Assembly (NCBI RefSeq): GCF_009601165.1
Contig: NZ_WIRE01000001.1
Coordinates: 620,001-684,000, forward strand
Direction of reading: 5' to 3'
Length of the DNA: 64,000 bases
DNA from: Alcanivorax sediminis
GTDB taxonomy: Bacteria > Pseudomonadota > Gammaproteobacteria > Pseudomonadales > Alcanivoracaceae
Below are positions 16,970 through 25,215 of the stretch, in pieces; the first letter of the stretch is position 1, and every line of letters starts with the position of its first letter. The notes beneath the pieces were generated by a model, which did not search any database, was not told the DNA's origin, and was given only the letters and a program-made list of their open reading frames with translations. A program made the translations under genes and the position numbers.

Positions 16970-17674
16970 CTACGCTTTTGCTTCGCGCAGCCCCGCCAGT
17001 ATCTCTTCTGCCCGGCGGGTCTGGCTGTCGCCTATACCGGCCTCCGCCATACGCTGATCCAGACTGTCCCCCGTGGATGCGCCCATGTCGGCCCCCAGCT
17101 GCACCTCACTTTGCCACAACAGCCGACATTCTTCCTGCCGTTGCTGAATCTGTTGTAGCGTCTGTTGGCTGTCACTGAGTCGCTGCGCCAGACCACGGTG
17201 CTCATTGTCTCTTTGACGGGCCTGTCCGAATAGCGCTTCCTGGGTCCGTGCAAGAGACTGCTCCTGGCGAAGCGTTTTCAATTTGTCGGCGGCCTGTTTG
17301 ATAAAACACTGAAATTCCGTCTTCTGCTGCTCCAGCGTCACACTCTGCCGTGCGAGGCGGGTTTGCTGCTGCTCCAGCTCGGCCAGACGCTTGCCAATAT
17401 CCAGGGCAAGCGCCTCGTTATCTGTCGCCATCGCCTGGCGGGCTCCATCCTCATAATGGCGGACACTGGCCAGCAACTCGGCATTACGACGTTGATTGAT
17501 CTTTTCCTCCGCCATCAATCGGGCCAACTGACGCCTGGCATCGCGCAGGGCCTGTTCGGTTTCGTAGAGCTGCTGATCCAGCAGCAACATGTCGTTGGCA
17601 TTGACGATCTGTTCCATGCTCACGCGCGTCTGCCCGCGCATCAATGTCTTCAATTTATTCCATGCAGTAGCCAT
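16970..17674 (-). CDS. PspA/IM30 family protein
   Basis: A 234-residue, almost wholly coiled-coil protein beginning M-A-T-A-W-N-K-L-K-T-L. It has the PspA-type A-x-x-x-L-x-x-L-E-Q-Q-Q-T-R-L-A-R-Q helix hairpin and an A-D-M-G-A-S-T-G-D-S-L-D-Q-R-M-A tail. PspA/Vipp1/IM30 proteins coat and stabilise damaged inner membrane. No pspF, pspB or pspC is nearby. A YiaA/B-like membrane gene lies 60 bp upstream on the same strand and may be co-transcribed. Confidence 0.85.
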   Translation of the reverse strand: MATAWNKLKTLMRGQTRVSMEQIVNANDMLLLDQQLYETEQALRDARRQLARLMAEEKINQRRNAELLASVRHYEDGARQAMATDNEALALDIGKRLAELEQQQTRLARQSVTLEQQKTEFQCFIKQAADKLKTLRQEQSLARTQEALFGQARQRDNEHRGLAQRLSDSQQTLQQIQQRQEECRLLWQSEVQLGADMGASTGDSLDQRMAEAGIGDSQTRRAEEILAGLREAKA

Positions 17675-17702
17675 GCTTTTTTCCTCTCTATCAAGGTACG
17701 CC

Positions 17703-17734
17703 CTGTCGGCCCTCGGGCATCCAGCAGCTGGCGT
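17703..17734 (-). repeat. heptad repeat, family C, at the yiaA/B-like stop codon
   Basis: On the coding strand the stop codon is followed at once by the 7-bp-periodic ACGCCA, GCTGCTG, GATGCCC, GAGGGCC. This is a degenerate form of the GACGCNN heptad seen after other genes in the window. Confidence 0.6.
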
Positions 17735-18007
17735 TTAGTCCGTATATTCCTTCAACAACCGTTCGGTCTTGGCATCACTGATCCGGTTGATCAGCCGCCG
17801 CGCCTCGTGGTCATCACGCAGGGTCTTGGCCAGGGTGATGGTGGAACCCACCACGAACATGCAGCCCATCACCAGATACCCCTTGATCCACAAGTCCGTG
17901 GGCAGCCAGACAATGCCCAGTACCATCAAGCCGAGACTGATGGCGAAGGACGCCTTTACATAGAACAGCCATCCGCTGGAATGGCGCTGGATCGTACTTT
18001 CGTCCAT
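17735..18007 (-). CDS. YiaA/YiaB-like inner membrane protein
   Basis: 90 residues with two membrane helices (Y-V-K-A-S-F-A-I-S-L-G-L-M-V-L and L-V-M-G-C-M-F-V-V-G-S-T-I-T-L) and a charged C-terminal helix, matching the YiaA/YiaB fold. The ATG at 18007 is chosen for its AAAGGGG site; an in-frame ATG at 18034 is possible. Family function is unknown, with membrane stress suggested by the neighbouring PspA gene. Directly after the stop codon begins a family-C heptad repeat. Confidence 0.8.
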   Translation of the reverse strand: MDESTIQRHSSGWLFYVKASFAISLGLMVLGIVWLPTDLWIKGYLVMGCMFVVGSTITLAKTLRDDHEARRLINRISDAKTERLLKEYTD

Positions 18008-18108
18008 GGGAAACCCCTTTGTGTTGTTATTCATTAAACACTGTTTAATTAACTGGCGTCAGTGGACCACATTACTTAAACGATGTTCAACAAAGAGGAT
18101 GTTACGGC

Positions 18109-18738
18109 TTATGTCTCAGCCTGTTCAGGAGCCCCGGGGCGACGCCCGATGGGCCGGGCAGGGTTGCCCGCCACGATGGTCCAGGCCGGTACATCCCGGG
18201 TGACCACTGCCCCCATGCCCACTACGGCATGATCCCCGATGGTCACCCCATCGACGATGCCCGCGCGGGCGCCAACCCAGACATCACGACCAATATGGAT
18301 TCCCCGGGAGGTCACCGGCTGCTCGCGCACCGTGCGATCCGCCGCCATGCCGTGATTGAAGGCATAGAGGGTGCAGTAAGCGGCAATGCGGCTGTCATCA
18401 CCAATATGGATGCCGCTGGCACCGCCATCCAGGCTCACATGGTGATTGATGCTGACCCGGGAACCCAGACTGACTGGACCATGAATAACGCAATCTGCGG
18501 CGATCTGGCTGCCATCACCCACGATAATGTCGCGACCCGGTTCAGCCAACAGAACGGCCTGCGGCGCCACAAAGCAGTGCTCGCCAAAATGTACCGTCTC
18601 CAGCTGACTGAGCCGCTGCTGAATCCCGGCTTGCCACGGCGCGGCCCAGGCCAGGTGTTTCGGCTTCAACCGTCCGTACAGCCATGGCATGTAGGCAAGG
18701 CGCTGTTTGTGTTGTTCGCGGTAATCGTCTTCGGTCAT
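18109..18738 (-). CDS. hexapeptide-repeat (left-handed beta-helix) acyltransferase
   Basis: A 209-residue protein of the WcaF/Maa/CysE-like acyltransferase fold. An N-terminal helical part (about 1-45) is followed by hexapeptide turns (I-I-V-G-D-G, I-A-A-D-C-V, V-S-L-G-S-R-V). The inserted loop F-N-H-G-M contains the catalytic-type His, and the usual end I-V-A-G-N-P-A-R-P-I-G is present. It would acetylate a sugar or other hydroxyl from acyl-CoA; the substrate is unknown. Divergent from the DUF4197 lipoprotein gene, with a family-B element in the gap. Confidence 0.85.
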   Translation of the reverse strand: MTEDDYREQHKQRLAYMPWLYGRLKPKHLAWAAPWQAGIQQRLSQLETVHFGEHCFVAPQAVLLAEPGRDIIVGDGSQIAADCVIHGPVSLGSRVSINHHVSLDGGASGIHIGDDSRIAAYCTLYAFNHGMAADRTVREQPVTSRGIHIGRDVWVGARAGIVDGVTIGDHAVVGMGAVVTRDVPAWTIVAGNPARPIGRRPGAPEQAET

Positions 18739-18787
18739 TTCAACCCCTGCTGTTGGAGCGGCGCTCGCGGCACAATGAAGCTAGTTT

Positions 18788-18878
18788 GGAGTTTCGAGAA
18801 GCGAGTTTCGAAAGGCAAAAACAACAATCGGCACCGCTTGCAGGTTTTCGGTACTCGAAACTCGTCACTCGCCTCTCG
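18788..18878. repeat. heptad-armed inverted element, family B copy 1
   Basis: The left arm GGAGTTT CGAGAAG CGAGTTT CGAAAGGCAAAA (18788-18820) faces the right arm GGTTTTCG GTACTCG AAACTCG TCACTCG CCTCTCG (18843-18878). The right arm is its inverse in 7-bp register. It fills most of the gap between two divergent genes. Confidence 0.75.
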
Positions 18879-18980
18879 TGCTAATAATCCCGCCGCCAGC
18901 GACGCTCCTACAGAAAATTAGGAGTTTAGCAGCCCACCTCCTATGCAGTAGCATGAACATCCAAAACAAGGAGACCTGCT

Positions 18981-19706
18981 GTGAAGAAACTTCTGCCGAT
19001 CGTCCCTCTCTCGCTGGGCCTGGTGCTGGCCGGCTGTCAGAACATGGAAGCCGTGATGCCCTGGGTGAGCATGGGTAACAATATGGCCAAGAGTGCCGGC
19101 TACAACACCGATGAGAAGCTGGCTGCCGGGATCAAGGAAGCGCTGGTGAAGGGCACTGATGCTGCAGCCGCCCAGCTGTCACAGGAAGGCGCCATGAACC
19201 TGCAACTGCCGCAGGCCGCACAGCCCATCGCCAACACCCTGCGCCAGTTCGGCATGGGCAGCTATGTGGACAAGGTAGAAACCGCCATGAACCGTGGTGC
19301 CGAAAAGGCCGTAGCCGCGGGTGCCCCGGTCTTCAAGAATGCCATCAACGCCATGAGTGTGGATGATGCACTGGGCATCATTCAGGGCGACGACACTGCA
19401 GCCACCACCTACTTCCGGGGCGAGACCGAAACCAGCCTGCGCCAGCGCTTCCAGCCCATCGTGGAAGAGAACCTCCAGAAGACCGGCTTCTACGACCAGT
19501 ACAAGACGTTCCTTGCCGCCTACGATAAGTTACCACTCACTGACAAACCCAGCCTGGACCTGGAAGGGTATGTGATCGACAACAGCATGGACCAGCTCTA
19601 CACCCGCATTGGCGAGCAGGAAACCCTGATCCGCAACAACCCCATGCAGCAGGGCAGCGCCCTGATCGGTGCGGTGTTCGGCGGGAACAGCCAACCGGCT
19701 CAGTAA
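18981..19706 (+). CDS. DUF4197 lipoprotein
   Basis: A 241-residue protein translated from a GTG at 18981, with an AAGGAGA ribosome site 8 nt upstream. Signal peptide and lipobox are L-V-L-A-G-C (Cys19). The DUF4197 body is mostly helical: A-G-I-K-E-A-L-V-K-G-T-D, F-K-N-A-I-N-A-M-S-V-D-D-A-L-G-I-I, and T-Y-F-R-G-E-T-E-T-S-L-R. It is an outer- or inner-membrane lipoprotein of unknown role. A small exported gene follows 5 bp later. Confidence 0.88.
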   Translation: MKKLLPIVPLSLGLVLAGCQNMEAVMPWVSMGNNMAKSAGYNTDEKLAAGIKEALVKGTDAAAAQLSQEGAMNLQLPQAAQPIANTLRQFGMGSYVDKVETAMNRGAEKAVAAGAPVFKNAINAMSVDDALGIIQGDDTAATTYFRGETETSLRQRFQPIVEENLQKTGFYDQYKTFLAAYDKLPLTDKPSLDLEGYVIDNSMDQLYTRIGEQETLIRNNPMQQGSALIGAVFGGNSQPAQ

Positions 19707-19711
19707 TCTCG

Positions 19712-20038
19712 ATGTCCAGATTCCTGATGGGCCTGACAGGTTTATTCCTGTTGGCCCTGATGCTGCGATTTGGCATTTTGGAATACAGTCAGGCATGGGA
19801 GGATGCCGGGGATCGGATGCTGCGGGAAACCCGGATCCACCTGCTTGCTAAGCATGGCCGTGAAGGCAAATTCCCGGACGACTTCACTCAGGAAAGTCCG
19901 CGCGTTTGGGGTCTTTCCGGTCCTTCACTCAGGTATTTCCGTTATAAAGACGGCTGCCGAATCCTCTTCTATCTATGGCCTTTAGGCCCCCATCAAGGCA
20001 TCGACTGCATCACCGGCGAGCAGCTTCACGAAGAATAG
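19712..20038 (+). CDS. small membrane-anchored/exported protein, unknown
   Basis: A 108-residue protein with one N-terminal hydrophobic segment (residues 4-20, L-M-G-L-T-G-L-F-L-L-A-L-M-L). The remainder is soluble and has two Cys (C-R-I-L-F-Y and I-D-C-I-T) that could form a disulfide in the periplasm. It begins 5 bp after the DUF4197 gene, so it is probably cotranscribed. No family recognised. Confidence 0.65.
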   Translation: MSRFLMGLTGLFLLALMLRFGILEYSQAWEDAGDRMLRETRIHLLAKHGREGKFPDDFTQESPRVWGLSGPSLRYFRYKDGCRILFYLWPLGPHQGIDCITGEQLHEE

Positions 20039-20052
20039 AAAAATGGAATCCT

Positions 20053-20212
20053 TTGTAGGAGCCCATGCTTGCATGGCGATCACTAGCTGGCCGCGGACTA
20101 CAAGCCTCCAGCTGCAAAGCGGTTCTGCCCGGAGCAGTAAATGTCGCGTCAGTGGTCGGGCCGACATACTGAGTCAGCCCGATTATCGCCATGCAAGCAT
20201 GGGCTCCTACAA
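20053..20212. repeat. GTAG-type REP doublet (inverted pair)
   Basis: A 28-bp sequence at 20053-20080 is repeated as a perfect reverse complement at 20185-20212. Each copy has the GTAG-GAGC head and an internal hairpin (CCATGCTTGCATGG) typical of REP elements mobilised in Pseudomonas-like bacteria by RAYT transposases. The 104 bp between them hold no gene. Confidence 0.85.
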
Positions 20213-20221
20213 TGTTGGTAC

Positions 20222-20953
20222 TTACGCCACCTGGGGCAGGATCAGTCTCGCGAAGCTGCTGAGGATGCTGCTGGCATCCTCGCACTCACGCACTTCCTGC
20301 AGATAGGTATCCACCTGCTGTTGTGTCAGGCTCTCGCCGCTGAGCGCCTGCAGGTAAGCTCGCATCACATCGGCGCTGAATTCAGGATGGAATTGCACCC
20401 CCCAGACGCAGTCTCCGTACCGGAAGGCCTGGCAGGCGTCATGAACATTGCTGGCCAGCACGGCGGCACCCGGGGGCGGAGTGAGTACTGACTGTGTGTG
20501 CACCACTTGTGCCCACGGGTGGTTCTCGATGGCACTTAACAGGGCGTCCTGATGACCGGCTTGCGTCAGCCGCAGGGGCACCGTGCCCACTTCGATCCCC
20601 ATGGGGTTATCGGCCACTTCACCGCCCAGTGCCTGAGCCAGTAACTGGTGGCCAAAGCACAGCCCCAGCACGGGCAAGGCTGGGTGTTGATGGATCGTGC
20701 GATAACACCAGTGAATCAAGGTGTTCATCCAGTCCGCCTGGTCAGTCACCATGGCGTGGGAGCCGGTAATCACTACACCAGCCAGATCCGACGCCTCAGG
20801 CATGGCATCCCCCTCCGGTACATCCACGACCCAGACCGGGGCAGCGGTGCCCAGACCATGGCTGATCCACTGTTCAAAATCGCCATAGTGATTGCTGATG
20901 TGCGGGTAGGTTGACCCCGTCTTGATGATGGCGATGGGCTTGCTGTTATTCAT
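20222..20953 (-). CDS. class-I glutamine amidotransferase-like protein
   Basis: A 243-residue GATase-1 domain protein of the GMP-synthase-like free-standing type. The nucleophile elbow G-L-C-F-G-H-Q-L-L-A-Q-A-L-G-G and the G-V-Q-F-H-P-E motif carry the Cys and His of the triad; Glu follows the His by two. It hydrolyses glutamine or a related amide; the acceptor is unknown. The start at 20953 is chosen over the in-frame ATG at 20974 because of a GAAGGG site. Monocistronic. Confidence 0.82.
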   Translation of the reverse strand: MNNSKPIAIIKTGSTYPHISNHYGDFEQWISHGLGTAAPVWVVDVPEGDAMPEASDLAGVVITGSHAMVTDQADWMNTLIHWCYRTIHQHPALPVLGLCFGHQLLAQALGGEVADNPMGIEVGTVPLRLTQAGHQDALLSAIENHPWAQVVHTQSVLTPPPGAAVLASNVHDACQAFRYGDCVWGVQFHPEFSADVMRAYLQALSGESLTQQQVDTYLQEVRECEDASSILSSFARLILPQVA

Positions 20954-21089
20954 GACGTTGCACCCTTCAGACATCCTGTCTCATTTTTTCCACTCTCCAA
21001 TGAGAAACAGAGCAAGGGGTATACCAACTTTTCCGTCAGCAAGATCAACGGTGACAAAAGGAATATTGGCGGCGCCACGCAAACAGGGT

Positions 21090-21171
21090 CGAGTTGCGAG
21101 TAACGAGTTGCGAAAATCAAAAACAACCTGGCGGAAGCGGAAGGTTTTCGTCACTCGAAACTCGTTGCTCG
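21090..21171. repeat. heptad-armed inverted element, family B copy 2
   Basis: The left arm is CGAGTTG CGAGTAA CGAGTTG CGAAAATCAAAA (21090-21122). The right arm is GGTTTTCG TCACTCG AAACTCG TTGCTCG (21143-21171). It lies in the gap between the GATase and tag genes. Confidence 0.78.
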
Positions 21172-21207
21172 CCATGGCCCTGCAAACGATGCTCCCCCGG
21201 TGGAAAG

Positions 21208-21768
21208 TCAGGAGAGCGCCTTGTGCCTCGGGCAGCTGGTGAGGTGATCGTTGACCATGCCAGTAGCCTGCATGAAGGCATACACAATGGTCGGGCCCAC
21301 AAACTTGAAGCCCCGTTTCTTCAGTGCCTTGCTCATCGCCTCAGCCTGGGGAGTGGCGGCAGGCACCTCCTTCATGCTGGAAAAGTGATTGATCTGCGGC
21401 GTACCATCGACAAAACCCCATAGAAAATCGCTGAAACTGCGCCCTTCTTCGCGTAACTCCAGATAGGCCCGGGCGTTGCCAATGGTCGCCCGTACCTTCA
21501 GCCGGTTACGGATAATGCCCGGATCCGCCAACAGCTCTGCCACCTTGACTTCGCCGTAGCGGACGATGCGTTCCGCATCGAAGCCATCAAACACCTGTCG
21601 GTAGCGATCGCGCTTGCGCAGCACCGTAATCCAGCTCAAGCCGGCCTGGGCGCCTTCCAGATTCAGACACTCGAACAGGGCCTGTTCATCGTATTCCGGC
21701 ACTCCCCACTCGTGGTCGTGATAGTGCTGATAGAGTGGATCGGTTCCACACCAGGGACAGCGTTCCAT
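21208..21768 (-). CDS. tag: DNA-3-methyladenine glycosylase I
   Basis: A 186-residue protein beginning M-E-R-C-P-W-C-G, with the Tag zinc-binding ligands (C4; H17, His in Y-H-D-H-E-W-G; late H and C in H-L-T-S-C-P-R-H). The base-pocket sequence E-G-A-Q-A-G-L-S-W and the R-x-x-I-G-N-A-R-A-Y-L helix follow. Tag removes 3-methyladenine from alkylated DNA. The start at 21768 is chosen by homology; an earlier ATG (21804) adds a non-conserved tail. It is divergent from glyQ, a common gammaproteobacterial arrangement. Confidence 0.94.
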   Translation of the reverse strand: MERCPWCGTDPLYQHYHDHEWGVPEYDEQALFECLNLEGAQAGLSWITVLRKRDRYRQVFDGFDAERIVRYGEVKVAELLADPGIIRNRLKVRATIGNARAYLELREEGRSFSDFLWGFVDGTPQINHFSSMKEVPAATPQAEAMSKALKKRGFKFVGPTIVYAFMQATGMVNDHLTSCPRHKALS

Positions 21769-21886
21769 CGGCTGACATTCCTTATCAGGTTTGAGGCAGC
21801 CCATACGGTATCACCGGCTCCCTCAGCCCGGTATACTTGGCGCCTGATTTTTGGCGGCAAAACGAACTCGAACAACAGGATTCACC

Positions 21887-22876
21887 ATGGCGGAAAAACC
21901 GCAGACGGACATCATGACTTTCCAGGGCCTGATTCTGGCCCTGCAGCAGTACTGGGCAGAGCAGGGTTGCGTGGTTGTGCAGCCCCTGGACATGGAAGTG
22001 GGCGCGGGCACATTTCACCCCTCCACCTTCCTGCGTGCCATCGGCCCGGAGAACTGGAACAGCGCCTATGTGCAGCCCTCCCGTCGTCCCACCGACGGCC
22101 GTTACGGGGAAAACCCCAACCGGCTGCAGCACTACTACCAGTTCCAGGTGGTCCTGAAACCGTCGCCGGACAATATCCAGGAACTCTACCTCGGTTCCCT
22201 GCGCATGCTCGGCTTTGATCCGCTGGTGCACGATATCCGTTTTGTGGAAGACAACTGGGAATCGCCGACCCTGGGCGCCTGGGGTCTGGGCTGGGAAGTA
22301 TGGCTGAACGGGATGGAAGTCACCCAGTTCACTTACTTCCAGCAAGTGGGCGGCATCGACTGCTACCCGGTCACCGGCGAAATCACCTATGGCCTGGAGC
22401 GTCTGGCCATGTACATTCAGGGCGTGGATTCGGTCTACGATCTGGTGTGGTCCGATGGTCCCTTTGGCAAGGTCACCTACGGTGATGTGTTCCTGCAGAA
22501 TGAGGTGGAGATGTCCACCTTCAACTTCGAGCACGCCAATGTGGATGAGCTGTTCAAGCAATTCGACCTGTTCGAGTCCGAGTCCACCAAGCTGATCGAG
22601 GCCGGCCTGCCGCTGCCTGCCTACGAATACGTATTGAAGGCCTCCCATACCTTTAACCTGCTGGATGCCCGCAAGGCCATCTCCGTCACCGAACGCCAGC
22701 GCTTTATCCTGCGCGTACGTACCCTGGCCCGGGCCGTAGCCCAGGCCTACTTCGATGCGCGCCGCAAGCTGGGCTTCCCCATGGCCGATGAGGCGATTCG
22801 TGAGGAAGTGATGGCTGAGCTGCAAAAGCAGGATGAGAAAGCCGCCAAGCAGGCGAACAAGAAGGGGGAGAAATAA
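21887..22876 (+). CDS. glyQ: glycine–tRNA ligase alpha subunit
   Basis: 329 residues from the ATG at 21887, soon followed by [11 protein letters not shown], the normal N-terminal sequence. Class-II aminoacyl-tRNA synthetase motifs are visible: [27 protein letters not shown], and G-L-E-R-L-A-M-Y-I. It forms the heterotetrameric glycyl-tRNA synthetase with GlyS. Its stop (TAATG) overlaps the glyS start by one base, so the two are translationally coupled. The last ~25 residues are a K-rich tail. Confidence 0.97.
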   Translation: MAEKPQTDIMTFQGLILALQQYWAEQGCVVVQPLDMEVGAGTFHPSTFLRAIGPENWNSAYVQPSRRPTDGRYGENPNRLQHYYQFQVVLKPSPDNIQELYLGSLRMLGFDPLVHDIRFVEDNWESPTLGAWGLGWEVWLNGMEVTQFTYFQQVGGIDCYPVTGEITYGLERLAMYIQGVDSVYDLVWSDGPFGKVTYGDVFLQNEVEMSTFNFEHANVDELFKQFDLFESESTKLIEAGLPLPAYEYVLKASHTFNLLDARKAISVTERQRFILRVRTLARAVAQAYFDARRKLGFPMADEAIREEVMAELQKQDEKAAKQANKKGEK

Positions 22877-24948
22877 TGTCCCGGGATTTGCTGATTGAAC
22901 TGGGCACCGAAGAGCTGCCACCGAAAGCACTGCCGACCCTGAGCGCGGCGCTCACCGAAGAATTTGTACGCCAGCTGGATGAAGCCGGTCTGAACCATGG
23001 CGACGTGGAAAGCTTTGCCGCGCCCCGTCGACTGGCCGTACTGGTCCGGGGTCTGGACGACAAGCAGGCCGACCGTGATATCGAACGTCAGGGCCCGGCA
23101 GTTCAGGCCGCCTTCGACAAGGACGGTAATGCCACCAAGGCCGCTCAAGGCTTTGCCGCTTCTCTGGGGCTTACCGTTGACCAGCTGGGTCGTCAGGACA
23201 CAGGCAAGGGCGAGCGTCTGGTAGCCAAGATCACCGAGCAGGGCAAACCCACCGTAGAGCTGGTGCCGGAATTCTTTGCCCAGGCGATTCAGAAATTACC
23301 CATCCCCAAGCGGATGCGCTGGGGCAAGCGCAAGGTGCAATTCGTGCGCCCGGCACACTGGCTGGTGGCGTTGTTCGGTGACGACGTGATTCCGTTCGAG
23401 CTGCTCGATCTGCAATCCGGTCGCACCAGCTATGGCCACCGTTTCCACGCCCCCGGCGCTATCGAGCTGGCCAATGCCGGCGAGTATCTGGCGCGCATGG
23501 AAAACGACGGCCACGTGATCGCCGACTTCAACCGTCGCAAGGCCATGATTGAAGAGCAGGCCATTGCCGCCGGTAAAGCCGCGGGTGGCGTTGCCCAGAT
23601 TGATCCTGATCTGCTCAATGAAGTGACCGCGCTGGTGGAATGGCCGGAAGCCCTCACCGGCAGCTTTGATGACGACTTCCTGCGCGTTCCCCAGGAAGCG
23701 CTGATCAGTGCCATGGAAGAACACCAGAAGTACTTCTCCGTACTGGATGGCAGTGGCAAGCTGATGCCGAAGTTCATCACCATCAGCAACATCCAGTCCA
23801 AGGATGCCCAGCAGGTGATCTCCGGCAACGAGAAGGTCATCCGCCCTCGTCTTGCCGATGCCGCCTTCTTCTACGACAACGACTGCAAGAAGACCCTGGC
23901 CCAGCACAGTGAGGGTCTGGCCAATGTGGTATTCCAGCAGCAGCTGGGTACCGTGGCCGACAAATGCCAGCGTATCGGCGGCCTGGCAGCCACCATTGCC
24001 GAACAGATTGGTGGCGATGCCGCCCAGGCCAAACTAGCGGGTGAGCTCAGCAAGGCTGATCTGAACAGTGAGATGGTGTACGAGTTCGATACCATGCAGG
24101 GCATCATGGGTTACTACCTGGCCCAACGAGAAGGCCAACCGGAAGAAGTGGCCAAGGCCCTTTACGAGCAGTACCTGCCGCGCTTTGCTGGCGATAGCCT
24201 GCCGCAGAGCAAGACCGGCATGGCCGTGTCCCTGGCCGACAAGATCGATACCCTGGTGGGCATCTTTGGCATCGGCCAGAAGCCCAGCGGTACCAAGGAC
24301 CCCTACGCCCTGCGTCGCGCCACCCTGGGCGTGCTGCGCATCATCATCGAGAATGGCCTGGCGGTAGACCTGCGCGATCTTCTCGATCAGGCAGCCCAGC
24401 AACTGGGTGATCGCATTGATGCTGCCCAGGTAGATGAAGCGTTCGATTTCATCAAGGGCCGTTACCGCGCCATGTACCAGGAGCAGGGCATTGCCACTCC
24501 GGTGATCCTGTCGGTACTGGCCATCGACGATGCCTGTCGCAAACCGCTGGATTTCGATCGCCGTGTCAAAGCAGTGGCCGCTTTCCAGCAACGTGACGAA
24601 GCCGCTGCATTGGCTGCCGCCAACAAGCGTGTATCCAACATCCTGGCCAAGCTCGACGGTGAGCCACCGGAAGAAATCGACGGTGCCTTGCTGGAAGATG
24701 AGGCCGAACAGACCCTCACCAACCTGGTGGTGGCCAGCTACGAGCAGTCCGAACCGCTGCTGGAGCAGGGTGATTATCAGGGTGTGCTGGAAATGCTGGC
24801 CGAACTGCGTGAACCGGTGGATGCGTTCTTCGATACCGTGATGGTGATGGCAGATGACGAAGCGGTACGTAATAACCGCCTGGCCATTCTGGTGTTCCTG
24901 CGCGATCTGTTCCTCAACGTGGCCGATATCAGCCTGTTGCAGGAATAA
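22876..24948 (+). CDS. glyS: glycine–tRNA ligase beta subunit
   Basis: 690 residues, normal length. It begins S-R-D-L-L-I-E-L-G-T-E-E-L-P and carries R-F-H-A-P-G-A, E-H-Q-K-Y-F-S-V and the HD-like D-N-D-C-K-K-T-L segment. The beta subunit supplies tRNA recognition and the anticodon-binding part to the GlyQ2S2 enzyme. One-base overlap with glyQ. It is followed by a family-C heptad repeat at 24951 and a strong terminator at 24978. Confidence 0.97.
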   Translation: MSRDLLIELGTEELPPKALPTLSAALTEEFVRQLDEAGLNHGDVESFAAPRRLAVLVRGLDDKQADRDIERQGPAVQAAFDKDGNATKAAQGFAASLGLTVDQLGRQDTGKGERLVAKITEQGKPTVELVPEFFAQAIQKLPIPKRMRWGKRKVQFVRPAHWLVALFGDDVIPFELLDLQSGRTSYGHRFHAPGAIELANAGEYLARMENDGHVIADFNRRKAMIEEQAIAAGKAAGGVAQIDPDLLNEVTALVEWPEALTGSFDDDFLRVPQEALISAMEEHQKYFSVLDGSGKLMPKFITISNIQSKDAQQVISGNEKVIRPRLADAAFFYDNDCKKTLAQHSEGLANVVFQQQLGTVADKCQRIGGLAATIAEQIGGDAAQAKLAGELSKADLNSEMVYEFDTMQGIMGYYLAQREGQPEEVAKALYEQYLPRFAGDSLPQSKTGMAVSLADKIDTLVGIFGIGQKPSGTKDPYALRRATLGVLRIIIENGLAVDLRDLLDQAAQQLGDRIDAAQVDEAFDFIKGRYRAMYQEQGIATPVILSVLAIDDACRKPLDFDRRVKAVAAFQQRDEAAALAAANKRVSNILAKLDGEPPEEIDGALLEDEAEQTLTNLVVASYEQSEPLLEQGDYQGVLEMLAELREPVDAFFDTVMVMADDEAVRNNRLAILVFLRDLFLNVADISLLQE

Positions 24949-24950
24949 AA

Positions 24951-24976
24951 GACGCTGCACGCAACACGCTTAAACG
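24951..24976 (+). repeat. heptad repeat, family C, after glyS
   Basis: GACGCTG CACGCAA CACGCTT AAACG runs in exact 7-bp register, starting two bases after the glyS stop codon and ending at the terminator stem. Confidence 0.65.
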
Positions 24977-24977
24977 G

Positions 24978-25000
24978 GGCCGCAGTTAACTGCGGCCTTT
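24978..25000 (+). terminator. glyQS intrinsic terminator
   Basis: GGCCGCAGTT/AACTGCGGCC is a perfect 20-bp palindrome (24978-24997) followed by TTTGTTGTT, 30 bp after glyS. Confidence 0.88.
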
Positions 25001-25019
25001 GTTGTTACAAGTCGCCACC

Positions 25020-25045
25020 GTAGGAGCGTCGCTGGCGGCGCGATA
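25020..25045 (+). repeat. GTAG-type REP sequence
   Basis: GTAGGAGC head, then a GTCGC/CGGCG-type hairpin ending GCGATA. It lies directly beside a family-B heptad element. Confidence 0.6.
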
Positions 25046-25054
25046 CCTCAGTTT

Positions 25055-25138
25055 CGAGTGACGAGAAGCGAGTTTCGAAAGGCAAAACCTGCATATCGTA
25101 CTGCTTCAAGGTTTTCGCAACTCGAAACTCGGTACTCG
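25055..25138. repeat. heptad-armed inverted element, family B copy 3
   Basis: The left arm is CGAGTGA CGAGAAG CGAGTTT CGAAAGGCAAAA (25055-25087). The right arm is GGTTTTCG CAACTCG AAACTCG GTACTCG (25110-25138). It occupies the glyS-gmhB gap. Confidence 0.78.
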
Positions 25139-25215
25139 CAAGCAGGCCATCCCTTACAGGGCATTGCCATAACGAGCACAAGAGTGTCTTCACTGCTATC
25201 TGGTAGTCTTTACCC

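Noticed and set aside
20010..20306. Short reading frames on both strands over the REP doublet
   Set aside because: They exist only because the inverted repeat is symmetrical; no start signals.
21785..22930. Minus-strand reading frame opposite glyQ
   Set aside because: Antisense to a conserved synthetase; no recognisable protein.
18788..25138. Heptad-armed repeats as a possible CRISPR array
   Set aside because: Units are 7 bp and inverted around a core, not equal direct repeats with unique spacers; no cas genes.
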